Positions 45,283 to 57,190 of a stretch of 64,000 nt of DNA are shown in pieces. Position 1 is the first letter of the stretch. The number at the start of each line of letters is the position of its first letter. The DNA lies in assembly GCA_024291935.2 (NCBI GenBank), contig CM044317.1, forward strand, positions 17,878,230 to 17,942,229, read 5' to 3'. A program made the position numbers and the translations under genes. This stretch comes from Okapia johnstoni (taxonomy: Eukaryota; Chordata; Mammalia; Artiodactyla; Giraffidae). Below the pieces are notes generated by a model. It did no database searches and was not told the DNA's origin. It saw only the letters and a program-made list of their open reading frames with translations.

Positions 45283-45770
45283 GGCACTGTGCACCTACTA
45301 TGTGTCAAACACCATGAACTGTGTGGGTGTATGTTGCAGGGCTCTTAAGCCTCTTAAGAACTAAGGAAGGGTATTTATTCTTCCCATTTTATGGACAGGG
45401 ATAAAAAGTCTTTGATGAGTTCAGTAACTGTTCAAGATCATTTCCCATGCTACAGTCTCAGTTTGTCTTCTTTTTTTAAATTTTCTATTGAAGTATCATT
45501 GATTTACAATGTTGGGTCAGTTTCATGTGTACAATACAGTGAATCAGTTATGCACATACATATATCCAGTCTTTTTTCTAGATTCTTTTCCCATATAGGT
45601 CATTACAGAGTATTCACTAGAGTTCCCTGTGCTATATAATAAGTAGGTCCTTATTAATTATCTAAATTTATATATAATAGTTGGCTTATGTTCCTAACAG
45701 AATCACCACAGGAAAAAGCTATCAACATGATTCTAGAATTTGAACTTGGATCTGAGGAACTCCAAAATGA
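45283..45770 (-). mobile_element. MIR SINE split by an L1 insertion
   Basis: Left part: ggcactgtgcacctactatg, cttcccattttatggacagg, gttcaagatcatttcc. After the L1 the right part resumes at about 45735 with ctagaatttgaacttggatc, matching the MIR sequence expected next. The right segment is short, so its assignment is less certain. Confidence 0.6.
45470..45692 (-). mobile_element. L1 LINE 3' end inside MIR
   Basis: Complement of the L1 3' UTR: tattgaagtatcattgattt, acaatgttgggtcagtttca, gtgaatcagttatgcacata, cattacagagtattcactag, ttccctgtgctatataataa. The T-rich start is the reversed A tail. Confidence 0.92.
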
Positions 45771-46399
45771 AAACTCAATGCTTATTGCTTCTGTTATTAA
45801 TTTCACAACATCAAGATGCTATAAATTTCTCTAGACAGAAAAAATGCCTGAGTAACAGCTATTTTAAATTGAGATAAATTCCTTTGTGAGGAAAGAACTC
45901 TCAAAATTATGCCTTCACTCTGCCAAGAATATGTGAGTAAAATCTTCATCCCAAAAGTTTTACATCAAATGAAGAAAATTTTGCTATAATCCTCCCAATT
46001 CCTCAATATTATGAAGTCTGTAATTAACCTCTCTCGATGGTCTAGGAAATACAAGTCAAGATAATCGTCTAGTTTTGATAATATATTTATTTATCCCTCC
46101 ATTATTTCCTTCTCCTTAAAAAATTAAGGATACCATGAATATTAGATAAAAGAAAAAAACACTGCAAAAAATTATTCTTCTTAGGCATTATTATCTCCAG
46201 ATACAATTCATGGTAAGATTACTTCCTTTCTCATATCTATAGTCTAACTCTTAACTCATCTTCATTTAATGCAAAGTAATTAATGGGCTTCCTTCAATAC
46301 CTTTCTGCTTATTTTAAAGTTTTCTTCCTCTACTTTTAGGTAAGAAATCTTTAAAATCCATAGGCTATTTCACTCTTCTAGATTGTGCTTCTTAATTTA
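45771..46399. other. Unique AT-rich sequence
   Basis: No repeat or gene recognised. Confidence 0.45.
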
Positions 46400-47003
46400 T
46401 ATTGCTGTTGTTGTTCAGTTGCCAAGTCATGTAACTCTTCGCCACTTTGTGGACTGCAGACCACCACAGCTCCTCTGTCCTCCATTCTCCTCGAGTTTGT
46501 TCAAATTCATGTCTATTGAGTGGGTAATGCTATCTAACCATCTTACCCTCTGCTGTCCCCTTCTCCTTTTGCCTTCAGTCTTTCCCAGCATCAGGATCTT
46601 TTCCTATGAGTAGGGTCTTTTTCCAGTGAGTCAGCTCTTCGCACAGCTGGCCAAAGTATTAGAGCTTCAGCTTCAGTCCTTCCAATGAAGATTCAGGACT
46701 GATTTCCTTTAGGATGGACTGGTTTGATCTCCTTACAGTCCAAGGGACTCTCAAGAGTCTTCAACACCACAGTTCAAAAGCATCAATTCTTATGTTTCCC
46801 CATCTATTTGCCATGAAGTGATGGGACTGGATGCCACGATCTACGTTTTTTGAATGTTGAGTTTCAAGCCAGCTTTTTCACTCTCCTCTTTCACCCTCAT
46901 CAAGAGTCTCTTTAGTTCCTCTTCATATTCTGCCATTTTGCCAGAGTGGTATCATCTGCATACCTGAGGTTGTTGATATTTCTCCTGGCAATGTAGGTAG
47001 AGG
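46400..47003 (-). mobile_element. BovB LINE, internally deleted
   Basis: Reversed BovB from its 3' end (tgttgttgttcagttgccaa) to tgttgatatttctcctggca. Between about 46790 and 46795 it jumps from caaaagcatcaattctta to gtttccccatctatttgcc, skipping roughly 230 bp of the C-terminal region present in the copy at 4227-5735. Inactive. Confidence 0.94.
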
Positions 47004-48724
47004 ATTATAATTTTCAAATTTCAAGAGCAAACCCAAAGAGAAGATTTAAACTTGGCAAAATAATTGAAGTTACACATTATACAAATAGAAAATCAAACTT
47101 GAAATGACTGAATAATTTTCTAGCTCCTGTAGATTGCATCATAATGCCCAGGGTAGAAATAATAGATTTTTCAGAAATCGGGTCCTCTCCAGCAACAATT
47201 CAACAAATGCATGAAAATGTACATCTGTGAAATATATCTGCCACAGATGCTGCACCTGGAAATGAGGTCTAGAACAGGAAGCCATTTATTATCACAACAA
47301 ATCATATCTATAATCTATAGAGATCCCCACTCCATGAAAAAAAAAAACAGTTTGGAAATTTTAAGGACTTTAGTTCACTTAAAAAAAAAAAAACGATGAA
47401 AGGTTGATTGGAATATAACTCTTACAGAGCTGCAAGCTACAGCATGTTGTTTAAAAGACAATGTATACACACTTTCAGAGCTTAATTTCCTTGCATTTGT
47501 ACTTAAGAATGAGACTGACTTTACCCAGTCTAAATTAATCTTTAGAAGTAGCTGAACTAGGTAAACCTGATATTTTTAAAGTGATTAAAATGGCCCTTGG
47601 AGACCTTAACTGCCTACGCATTCCAGTATGCACCAGGAAAAAATGAAGGTAAATTTCTTTTTTTTTCTGAGAGTCTCCTACTCTTGAGTATTGCAGCATG
47701 ATGTAAACTTTTATCTCTTATGTACATCTAAGCAATGCAGAGAAGATTTTGGAATATAGTACTGCCTAGCTGCTCTCAGAAGCTGTTTGACCGTGGGCTG
47801 GCTGTGTTTCTAGATCTTTTTGATGGTCTCCTTTCAACTAAGTTTTTGGTCTTCTCAACATGGTTGCTTTTTCTAAGCAGAAAAGAAAACTGCCAACATC
47901 CAAAGGCAAGAACAACAGGAAGCAGAAAAAATTCAAGATTCATCTTCATTTCCTCCTCTCACCTCCTTCTACTCTTTTAGGCTCTGGTTATAAAGGGCTC
48001 TTAATATCCACTCCCACTGCTCACCCCCTGCCAAAGGTCTGAAATCAGAATCTGGGGAGGCAATCTGGGCCACAGCAGCGTTCAGGGCTGAGGAAAACTA
48101 GCCGTCAAGCCACACAGCTGGCCCTTGCCCAATGTATGTCAGAGTAAGACATTCTTACAGGTCCCAACACTCAAGTTCAGTCAGATGAAATTTAAAAACA
48201 GAAGTTAGAAAAAAGTTTCTTCCTTTGCTTTTCTTTCCTAACAAGTATATCTTGTAAGGAACATAAATTTGTCACCTTTATGATTGTACCTATATGGGAA
48301 ATAACTATATAAAGCACCTTAAAATAAGAGTTCCTTCACCAAACTATTCTATATAGAATTATGTAAAATATCTCAACCTATGAAAACACAATCTTATATG
48401 AAGTGGAAAAAAAATGTTTAAATACAATATTAAAATGACTATTCTCAAGTTAAAGGCTAATTTAGAAATGATGTAATGTCTAGCTATTGCCAGAAACTTT
48501 TTTGTCTTGTATTACACACTTAAAATTAGTCAGATTAACCAAAAGCTTAAGCCAGTCTCATTTGTTTTCATCAAGAATTTATAGTATGGAGGGCAGAACC
48601 CCCAAACATGCAGAAGACTGTTTCTAACAATGGTATGTCTTTAAAAAAATGAATTCAGTACTTCTTTATGTGTGATATTTCACTGCCTTTTGTCTAGCTA
48701 TTATGAATGTGTTACCCAGTGTAC
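47004..48724. other. Unique AT-rich sequence
   Basis: A runs at 47337-47348 and 47380-47393. No repeat or gene recognised. Confidence 0.45.
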
Positions 48725-49058
48725 TAAGTTGATAATTCCAGAATTTTTCCAAGCAAAAAGTTAGGCTGATGAGTATTTCCAGGGTCATCATCCATTTCCC
48801 TTTTGGAAAGAAGGTTCTAAATATGCCCTTTTCCAGTCTTCAGGCACCTTATCAGTCCTCCATGAGTTTTCAAAAATGGTATCTAGCGGTTCTGTGATGA
48901 CTTCGGCCAATTCATTAAGAACTCTAGGATGCCAGCCATTGGGACCTGTGGATTTGAACATATCGGGGTTATTTAAGTTCTCCTTTACCCATTCTTCCCC
49001 TAGTCCATCATGGATTCCTGCTCCAATTTTTAAGTCATATTTGTCCCTTTTTGGTTAC
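48725..49058 (-). mobile_element. CR1/L3 LINE reverse-transcriptase fossil
   Basis: On the minus strand 48791-49054 is open for 88 codons, from one stop to the next. It reads as the N-terminal part of a CR1-type reverse transcriptase, including TGPNGWHPRVLNELAEVI, then TIFENSWRT, KVPEDWKRA and FQKGNG. After one frame change it continues as DDPGN … LLGKILEL down to about 48725, matching the CR1 pattern 'PDGIHPRVL … VPEDW … KK … EDPGNYRPVSL … PGK'. CR1/L3 elements were active before or early in mammalian evolution. There is no initiation context, so it is not a gene as it stands. Confidence 0.85.
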
Positions 49059-50632
49059 CACATTGACTTTTGAAAACTAACTTTAAGACTTTGTTGTTTA
49101 TCTATCAATTTTCTCTTTGAAGCTAGTGAGAAGAAAATGTATTTTATTCTTCTCAAGCCTGTTATTTGTTTTTTTAAAAAAGTCTACTTCTCTTTCCTTT
49201 AATGTTTCTTATGAGAATAGGAAAGTAAAAAAATATAAATAAAAATATATCTTGTAATAGTTTGCCTTCCCAAATCACATCACTCAATTCTACACTTTGG
49301 CAGCCTTAGTCATAGAGTATCGGTCAATGTACTGCAAAATATTTCAAATGCTACCTAGCTCGTGCTCAGGAGGTACATATCTATCCAGCTTCTCTGTGTA
49401 AATGTTAATTCAAAATGCACCTTCCCAAATGAAACATTCACAATCATCTTTAATCATAATCATCTGTGTGCACAAACAGTAACTTTTTCACACAGGCATT
49501 TAAAAGCATATTTGTGCATAAGCTGGAAAGAGATGAATAAGGATTTATTACAAAGCAGTAACCCAGCGGAATTCATCTGCTATTGTGTGGTCATCTGCAC
49601 CAGTGTTCTGGGATTGATATTACACTAATTATCTGCAAGCTCTGATTGGTGTTGACAGTTTTAACCCCTTCATAGTCACCATGATTCCTCCACAAATGAA
49701 AAGCAGCAACAGATTACAGTTTCCTGCCCATCTGTCACTGTTACACCCTGGGCCAAGCGTCCCTTGACAGATCAGAATGGACAAAGGAGAAGGAAAAAAA
49801 AAGAGTGCAAAGGAAGAATTAGGATGCCTGGGTCTCTCCCAAGATTTTTGATACGACAGGCAGACTGCGCTTCCTGGATTCAAACACTTACTGGTTTGTT
49901 TGTTTGTTTTTATTGTTGCTTAACTGAAAGAGCTTTTGGAAAAGGTTGAATCACTTTTGCTCTCTGTCGTTTTTGGTTTTCCAGTCTGTAACTCTCCAGT
50001 GTTCCCCCCAGTTTTATCTCTTGCAAAAAAAATCGTATGTAGGCATTATTGAAAGACTTTAAAAAACGATTCTGCACGTTTCTCTAGGGTACAATCATTT
50101 GTTTTAGCACATGCCATGTTCACCCCTGCTCAGCCACCTGCTGATAGCAATATGTTAACTAATATGTCACCATTAATTACTTCGGGTAATATCGTCCAAC
50201 AATTGCATCTAAATGGATAGAAAGTATTACTAGCCATGCTCAGAAAGTTTCTTTCCCCAGAGAATCAGGCTGTTTTGAAATCTTTTTGCCCCTGTAATAC
50301 TAAGTAATAATATCTCACTATTCACTAATATATTCAAATAGTCACTCAGATAAACCCATATCCAAGCCAATCAATTATTCTATGAAAATCAAGCTCCTAT
50401 TACAAACTATATAAAGTAATGTTCAATCTAACTTGACAAGCTAAGTTTTTGTTTTTTTGAGGGGAGGAGTGAGGGAAATTTAGCTCAACATAGAGGCAAA
50501 ACTCTTTCATTTTTAATGCTCTAATAAATGAAAAAGTGCTGAAACAAAAATGTGTTTGCTTTAGAGTGTGAGATGACTTTCTATTTCTACCTTAAAAACC
50601 AGAAAGAGCCTCTGGTTACAGCATTAGGGCAA
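49059..50632. other. Unique sequence, no gene seen
   Basis: Positions 49500-49760 are repeat-free and of higher complexity, possibly conserved noncoding. A (TTTG)n patch lies at 49894-49909. No gene was recognised. Confidence 0.4.
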
Positions 50633-50855
50633 TTAAGAGCCAACTCATTAGAAAAGACCCTGATGCTGGGGAAGATTGAAGGCGGGAGGAGAAGGGGCTG
50701 ACAGAGGATGAGACGGTTGGATGGCATCACTGACTCAATGGACATGAGTTTGAGCAAGCTCCGGGAGATAGTGAAGGACAGGGAAGCCTGGCGGGCTGCA
50801 GTCCATGGGGTCACAGAGAGTCGGACACTACTGAGCGACTGAACAACTGAACAAC
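50633..50855 (+). mobile_element. BovB 3'-end fragment
   Basis: Begins attaagagccaactcattag and ends gagcgactgaacaactgaac. About 220 bp and little diverged. The antisense 141-codon frame at 50587-51012 is a shadow. Confidence 0.94.
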
Positions 50856-51732
50856 AAAAGACCTCAGGAAGACTACAGCTGAATTTTGACAGGGTCACCA
50901 AGGAAGGAGACAGCATCTTGAGGAGACTCTTACTAAAACAAAAGATTCTCAGATGTTGTGCCACGTCTGATACAGCTCTGCCTGAAGTCAGCAAGATACC
51001 CCTGCCAACCATGAAAGGTCATTGTGTTAAAGATCATTGTCTTCCAGGAACCTATGGAAATGAAGAAAACTCCTTGGACAGGCTATCATCTAGTAAACGC
51101 AAGCACCTCCACATTAAACTCAGCTAAAGATCTGGACCACAAAGTCATTCACAAATCAAGCTAACAGCCCCAACTGAAACCTCTTGTGTCTTAGGTTCAG
51201 CAAAAACAAACTGCATTGATTAAACAAGCCCAGCCTTGCCATTTGCTAGTTTTCATTCTTTGGGGGAAAGGGTGGGAGGCAGACAAACAGGATTTCCGCA
51301 GTTGGGTCATGGAGAGTTTCAAGATGTGAGAGCGGTCTCAGAGAACAGTAATTAGCGGAGCACATGTTGCTTCATGATCAGAGGAAACATTAGTAATTTC
51401 CCTGCTAGGAAGGCTCCTTGGAGCTCTGGCACCTGGCACGCACTGTGACATCCTCGATCCTGCTCCTTATAGATCCCACTCTTCAGGCAGAAGAGAAATG
51501 AACAGATGTTTACAACTCTGACCAGCACGAAGGAGATAACTGCTAAAAAGGCGTCTTATGGGCAAACAGGCGATGTCAGTCCAGTCTCACTTCACAGAGC
51601 TGCTCCTATCAGCTCACATATTTCCATTTCATTTTCCCCCAAAATTATCCAGCATATTCCTACAAAGAAAAAAAAAAGCCCTTTCTTCTTTCCTCCAAGG
51701 AAAATAACAATCTGTTTTATATACGTTTGGAC
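50856..51732. other. Unique sequence, no gene seen
   Basis: No named repeat. A 69-codon frame at 50918-51127 has no recognisable domain. Confidence 0.45.
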
Positions 51733-51953
51733 TTTCAAGGTGATGCTAGTGGTAAAGAATCTGCCTGCCAATGCAGGAGACACAAGAGACGTGTGTTCAA
51801 TCCCTGGGTCAGGAAGATTCCCTGGAAGAGGAAATGGCAACCCTCTCTGATATTCTTGCCTGGGAAATCCCATGGACAGAGGAGACTGCCAGGTTATAGT
51901 CCATGGGGCCACAAAGAGTCATACGTGACTGAGAACACACACATACACACACC
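51733..51953 (+). mobile_element. Bov-tA SINE with CA-rich tail
   Basis: Head ctttcaaggtgatgctagtg (diverged), body aatggcaaccctctctgata, end gagtcatacgtgactgagaa, and a cacacacatacacacacc tail. Confidence 0.92.
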
Positions 51954-52079
51954 TTATAAGCATTTACAGCCTTCTTTGGATATACGACTAGGTTGACTTA
52001 AAAAAAATCATCAAAGAAATTGCCTCAAATCTGGTCCTTTCTCAAAACTCACAAAAATCCATCTCTGGACCAATAAATG

Positions 52080-52285
52080 AGTGAGTGAGTGAGTGAAAGT
52101 AGCTCAGTAAGGTCTGACTCTTTGCAACCCTATGGACTATACAGTCCATGGAATTCTCCAGGCCAGAATAGTGGAGTGGGTAGCCTTTCCCTTCTCCAGG
52201 GGATCTTCCTGACCCAGGAATTGAACCTTGTCTCCTGCATTGCAGGTGGATTCTTCACCAACTGAGCTATCAGGGAGATCACAGA
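52080..52285 (-). mobile_element. Bov-tA SINE with target-site duplication
   Basis: A reversed element whose tail is (GAGT)n (52080-52097). Body ctgactctttgcaaccctat, reversed head gagctatcagggagatc. Flanked by a perfect 11-bp duplication accaataaatg (52069-52079 and 52286-52296). Confidence 0.96.
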
Positions 52286-52296
52286 ACCAATAAATG

Positions 52297-53288
52297 GTAA
52301 ATTATATTTTTGGTTCTACTAATGCTCTTGAAGCTTTACTGTTTTTAAAGACAAAGAGTTTATAAAAATTGAATGCCAGCAGTCTGTAATGTGCCAAATT
52401 ATTATCTATTTCTGAGGAGATATTACTAAAACGTTTATAACCCTAGCTGGCCTAATTCTTCCCCGACCTGCTTTGAGACACTCAGAGCTCTTACCTCAGG
52501 GCCATACAAACCTAATTCCTGGGCTGAACTGTGGCTTTCTAAGTTTTATTTGTTCTAGGCTGTTAAGGAGGGTGTGAGAAGAAGAGAAGAAATCTTTCAT
52601 TTCCCGCATATCTGGCAATCCTAACCTGTTCGAGTTCCAATCAGAGAAACGAAGGGGGTGGACGGAGACACAGAATAAGTTATTTAAAGAATAAAAAAAC
52701 TATTATCCTGTGGATAAATATTAAGTTTTATGAGGTAATGTGTGTTTTTTCTCAGCTGATTATTCTGATTTTTAACTGACTTCAGGTCTGTTACTCTTTT
52801 TAGCTTCTAATTTCCGCCTAAGTAAAAGGCAATCAGTATCAGATGCAGGCTAAGCCATTTAGAAGTTATTTTGCTATTGTGATATTATTTAAAAGGATGC
52901 AGCCACACTGCAGACGTAGAACCAACAAATTCTCCACATTTGGTGGCTGAGATTAAAAAAAAAACAACAACTGGTGACTGTACAATAATAGTCCATGCAA
53001 TTTCCTTACAACTGGGAGTGGGTCAACTGTCTCTTAGGAAAACATTAATAAAAAATAACGGTACAAATTTTGCCTGGATGGCACACGTGCACTAATCTGG
53101 TGATATACAAGATTTTTTTCTAACACATGACTTTCTCAACATTTAGCCATGTCACACTACCTATCATTATGGACCCAAGGAAGATTGGCAATACTCTAAC
53201 AGACTGGGAAGGTGGCAGGTGTGTATAAATACAGCCTCATTTTAGCTTCAAACTTCTCCAAAGGCATAACCACATTTTATACTTCTTT
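52297..53288. other. Unique AT-rich sequence
   Basis: No repeat or gene recognised. Confidence 0.45.
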
Positions 53289-53296
53289 ATATCCAC

Positions 53297-53867
53297 TGCA
53301 GCTGTGAAATTAGAAGATGACTACTTCTAGGAAGGAGAGCTATGACAAACCTAGAGAGTGTATCAAAAAGCAAAGACATCACTTTGCAGACAAAGGTCCA
53401 TATAGTCAAGGCTATGGTCTTCCCAGTAGTCATGTATGGATGTGAGAATTGGACCATAAAGAAGTCAGAGTGCCAAAAAATTGATGCTTTTGAACTGTGC
53501 TGTTGGAGAAGACTCTTGAGAGTCGCTTGTCCAGCAAGAGATCAAACCAGTCAATCCTAAAGGAAATCAACCCTGAATATTCATTGGAAAGATTGATGTT
53601 GAAGCTGAAGCTCCAACCCTTGGCCAACTGATGTAAAGAACTGACCGATTAGAAAAGACCCTGATGCAGGGAAAGACTGAAGGTAGACGGAGAAGAGGGC
53701 AACAGAGGATGAGATGGTTGGATGGCATGACCGATTCAATGGACATGAACTTGGGCAAATGTTCATGTGAGATGTTCTGGGAGATGGTGAGGGACAAGGA
53801 GGCCTACCTTGCTGCAGAACATGGGGTCGCAAAGAGTTGGACACGACTTGGCCTCTGAACAACAGTA
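53297..53867 (+). mobile_element. BovB 3' fragment with target-site duplication
   Basis: Starts gcagctgtgaaattagaaga and ends ggcctctgaacaacagta. It covers the C-terminal region with several stops. Flanked by a perfect 8-bp duplication atatccac (53289-53296 and 53868-53875). An insertion of about 13 bp near 53760 (tgttcatgtgaga) is unique to this copy. Confidence 0.95.
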
Positions 53868-53875
53868 ATATCCAC

Positions 53876-55648
53876 CCTGGGCATATTATAGAGCATGTCA
53901 CATACTACTACTGCTGGCTGATTCAACTGTCCACAGTATAATTTTTACATCCAACTTCTCAGTAAACTAAGTCACTATCAAGAAATTTAAGTCTAGCAAG
54001 TCAGATAGGAGTATAGATACCTTTGCCTACATGGCAGAGAAAAAAAGATCAATATGTTCACTAATCCCATCGGTATCTTCATGGTCACCTTTCGGTTCCT
54101 ACAAGGGCCTCTGAGGGGCGCCTCTGAGCTGCTGGGAAGGTTGAGGCTGCTTCCCAGAACAACGATCTGGAGGACACAATGTCATGTTACACAATGAGCT
54201 GGCATGGATGTCCTTTTTCCTGCTATAGGAGTTCCACAGGGTAGGTTTCTTAGGGATTCTATAGACTAGAAAAACGTTTGCGCGCTCCAGAATGATCTAT
54301 ATATACTTCCTTTTTTTGACTGTAAACACAAATACCCAAATGCATTATAAACCGTTCTTTACAGCTATCCTGTCTTCATGTATGGTGTGTCCTTGCTAAG
54401 TACTGATTTACTAGCTAGTTCCTGGACAAAACTAAATAGGTTATAACAAACTGCACTGCTCCTCACCACCTTCTCTGGACTCACAAGAGTTCTAGGCTTC
54501 ACTCAGGATTAAATTTGCAGGTTTTCAGCAAATGGAAAGTATACTGGAGAGGATGGAAATTTTCCTACCCCTTCTTATTCAGCAAACTCTCAGGAAAAAA
54601 CTCAGAGGTTAAAAGACAAAAGCGTCTTTGTTTATTCTCTCCTCCAGGCATTAACTGGCTTTATAATTTTTCCAACTGAATAGCTATGTAAATTCCCGAT
54701 TTCTTAAAAGCACTTTGTCGTAGGCATCGCATATTCCAAATATGCTAAAATTCCCCCACATGGAGAGCAGCCCACAGGGCTGTGGTCTGCAAGCTGCAGA
54801 AAACTCAAGGAGACAAGAGGCCTGGGGCCTCCCTCACTGCCCAGAGCGGGTCCTGTCTTATCTCTACCAGGAAGAAATTATCAGGAGTTGAACTGTTAGG
54901 AATTCTGAATTGCTCTTTCAGCGATTTTATAATAATTAACAGCTGGTCACAACATGAAACTGGGGCTAGGTCACCACACTTTCAAGAAGTATAATAGTAG
55001 AGTTAAGGAGGCAAAATAGTAGCTGGAGGGGACAGTGCTTTTAAGAACAAGGAAGGATCTGGGCACGTTTACAGAAGGAGTGGAAGGGTTCCATGGAGAG
55101 AGACCAAATGCAAGAAAACAAAGGGATAATTATGGGCCATAATTATGACTAGGGCCAAGAGCAGATACCCAGAGGACGGATTAGTCTTAGAGGGGAGAGG
55201 GTAATTCTTCACCAGAAACAGAGGGAACAAAGAACAGATGGGCAAAGATGCCAACACACTTTGAGATGAAGGAGAGGCGAGGGAGGGCGATTTTGTGCAA
55301 TAAACTCGACGTTCTAGGTAATGACATAGCCAAGGCCATCTGCAGAAGGGGAGGTGAGGGGGAAAAGGTAGAGTTTTAAGGCACCCAAAGGTGGCAAGGT
55401 GGGGTCTGAAACAGTTACCAAGAGAACTGTGACATGAAATCAGTTTGGCAGTTCCAAGAGGACAGATTCGGCTGGGCTGGGTAGGACTGGCATGGAATTA
55501 CAGTGAAAGGGCTTTTAGAGTTTTTCTGTACTGTGCTTCAAAGTCTCCAAGTGCTACCCAAAATAGTGATCAAGACACAGGCCTAGAAACGCTCAACAGA
55601 AGTCCAGAACAAAAACAATGATAAACGCTACAGTATGCTGAATACTAG
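53876..55648. other. Unique sequence, no gene seen
   Basis: Positions 55020-55500 are purine-rich and may include an old repeat of unknown family. A 21-bp near-perfect palindrome lies at 55126-55146. No gene recognised. Confidence 0.4.
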
Positions 55649-55712
55649 GGCTTCCCAGGTGGCGCGGTGGTAAAAATGCACCTGTAATGCAGGAGATGCA
55701 AGAGACGTGAGT
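55649..55712 (+). mobile_element. Bov-tA head fragment fused to BovB
   Basis: Only the tRNA-like head is present (gggcttcccaggtggcgcgg, atgcaggagatgcaagagac). It ends at gtgagtt and passes directly into a minus-strand BovB. Confidence 0.92.
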
Positions 55713-56338
55713 TCTCATGTCCATCGAGTCGGTATGCCATCCAACCATCTCATCCTCTGTCGTCCCCTTCTCCTCCTGCCCTCAATCTTCCCCAGCATCA
55801 GGGCCTTTTCCAATGAGTCAGTTCTTCGCATTAGGTGGCCAAAGTACTGGAGTTTCAGCCTCAGCATCAGTCCTTCCAATGAATATTCAGGAATGATTTC
55901 CTTTAGGATGGACTGGTTGGATCTCACTGTAGTCCAAGGGACTCTCAAAAGTCTTCTCCAACACCACAGCTCAAAAGCATCAATTCTTTGGTGCTGAGCT
56001 TTTTTTATAGTCCAACTCTCACATCCATACATGACTACTAGAAAAACCATAGCTTTGTTGGCAAAGAGATGTCTCTGCTTTTTAATACGCTGTCTAGGTT
56101 TGTCCTTACAAGGAGCAAGTGCCTTTTAATTTTGTGGCTGTAGTCTCGGGCCTCAGTGATTTTGGAGACCAAGAAAATAAAATCTGTCACTGTTTCTACT
56201 TTTTCCCCATCTAATTGCCATGAAGTGATGGGACCAGATGCCGTGATCTTGGTTTTTTGAATGTTGAGTTTTAAGCCAGCTTTTTCACTCTCCTCTTTCA
56301 TCCTCATCAAGAGGCTCTTTAGTTCCTTTAGTTCTTTA
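55713..56338 (-). mobile_element. BovB LINE lacking its 3' terminus
   Basis: Reversed BovB from catgtccatcgagtcggtat (inside the C-terminal region) to catcaagaggctctttagtt. The last 100 or so bases of the BovB 3' end, needed for its own reverse transcription, are missing and replaced by the SINE head. Two open stretches remain (minus strand 55715-56050 and 56038-56352), with [12 protein letters not shown] and LKLNIQKTKI motifs. Inactive. Confidence 0.95.
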
Positions 56339-56411
56339 GGTTTATAGTACATACTATGAGTATAACCAGTCTACCTCAACAACAGTCAACAACTACTAAT
56401 AGCAACTGAAC

Positions 56412-56620
56412 AACCTTCTTCTGTGCTAGGCACTGTGCTGAGGACACAGCATATTTAAACATAGTCTCCTTTACTTCTTACCATAAGCCACATGATAGCT
56501 GTCCTGGACTCAGTTTTACAGAGAATCTGAGGCTCTCAAGTGTAGATACGCGGAGAGTGTCAAAGAGCTAATCAGTGGCAGAGCAGTTCTATCCAACGGT
56601 GAAGCCCACCCCTGCAAAAG
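56412..56620 (-). mobile_element. MIR SINE
   Basis: A nearly complete reversed MIR: tctgtgctaggcactgtgct, cagttttacagagaatctga, gtcaaagagctaatcagtgg, cagagcagttctatcc. Confidence 0.8.
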
Positions 56621-56647
56621 TATGTCTGCCCTCCCTATCATTTGTAT

Positions 56648-56775
56648 TTATTTACATATTTACTTATTTATTTTGGTTGCACAGCATGCAGGACTCACCC
56701 AATCAGGGATTGAACCATGCTCCCTGCAGTGGAAGTAAGGAGTCTTAACTACTAGGCCGCCAGGGAATTCCCCCC
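56648..56775 (-). mobile_element. CHR-type tRNA-Glu SINE
   Basis: Reversed: a tatttatt-rich tail, ttggttgcacagcatgcagg, ggattgaaccatgctccctg, and the reversed head taggccgccagggaattcc. Confidence 0.9.
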
Positions 56776-56794
56776 ACCATTTTTGATTGGGAAT

Positions 56795-57190
56795 GTACAG
56801 TAGTTGAATAACATCCCCCTAAACTCATAGCCCACCTGAAATCCCAGAATGGGAACTTGGAAATACAGCCTTTGCAGATGATGTAAGCTCTGTAGATGCC
56901 ATCACTGGTGTCCTTTCAAGAGGAGAGGAGACACACACAAAGAAGAAGGCCATATGAAGACAGACACCCAGAATGCAGTGATGCAGCTATTAATACAAGC
57001 CCAGTAATGCCAGGAGCCAACTGACGCTGGGAGAGAGGCAAGGAAGAATGCTCCCTTCAAGGCTCTGGAAAGGAGCGTGGCCTCACCAAAACTGTGTTTT
57101 CATACTTCTGGACTCCCAAACTGCTAGAGAGTAAATGTGTGTTGCTTTAAGCCACTCAGTTTGTGGTACAACCCTCAGAAACTAATATGG
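56795..57190. mobile_element. Ancient mammalian repeat
   Basis: Opposite orientation to the family at 7480-8045: agttgaataacatcccccta, tcactggtgtcctttcaaga, cttctggactcccaaactgc, gtgtgttgctttaagccact, cagtttgtggtac, ctcagaaactaatatgg. Family name uncertain. Confidence 0.7.
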
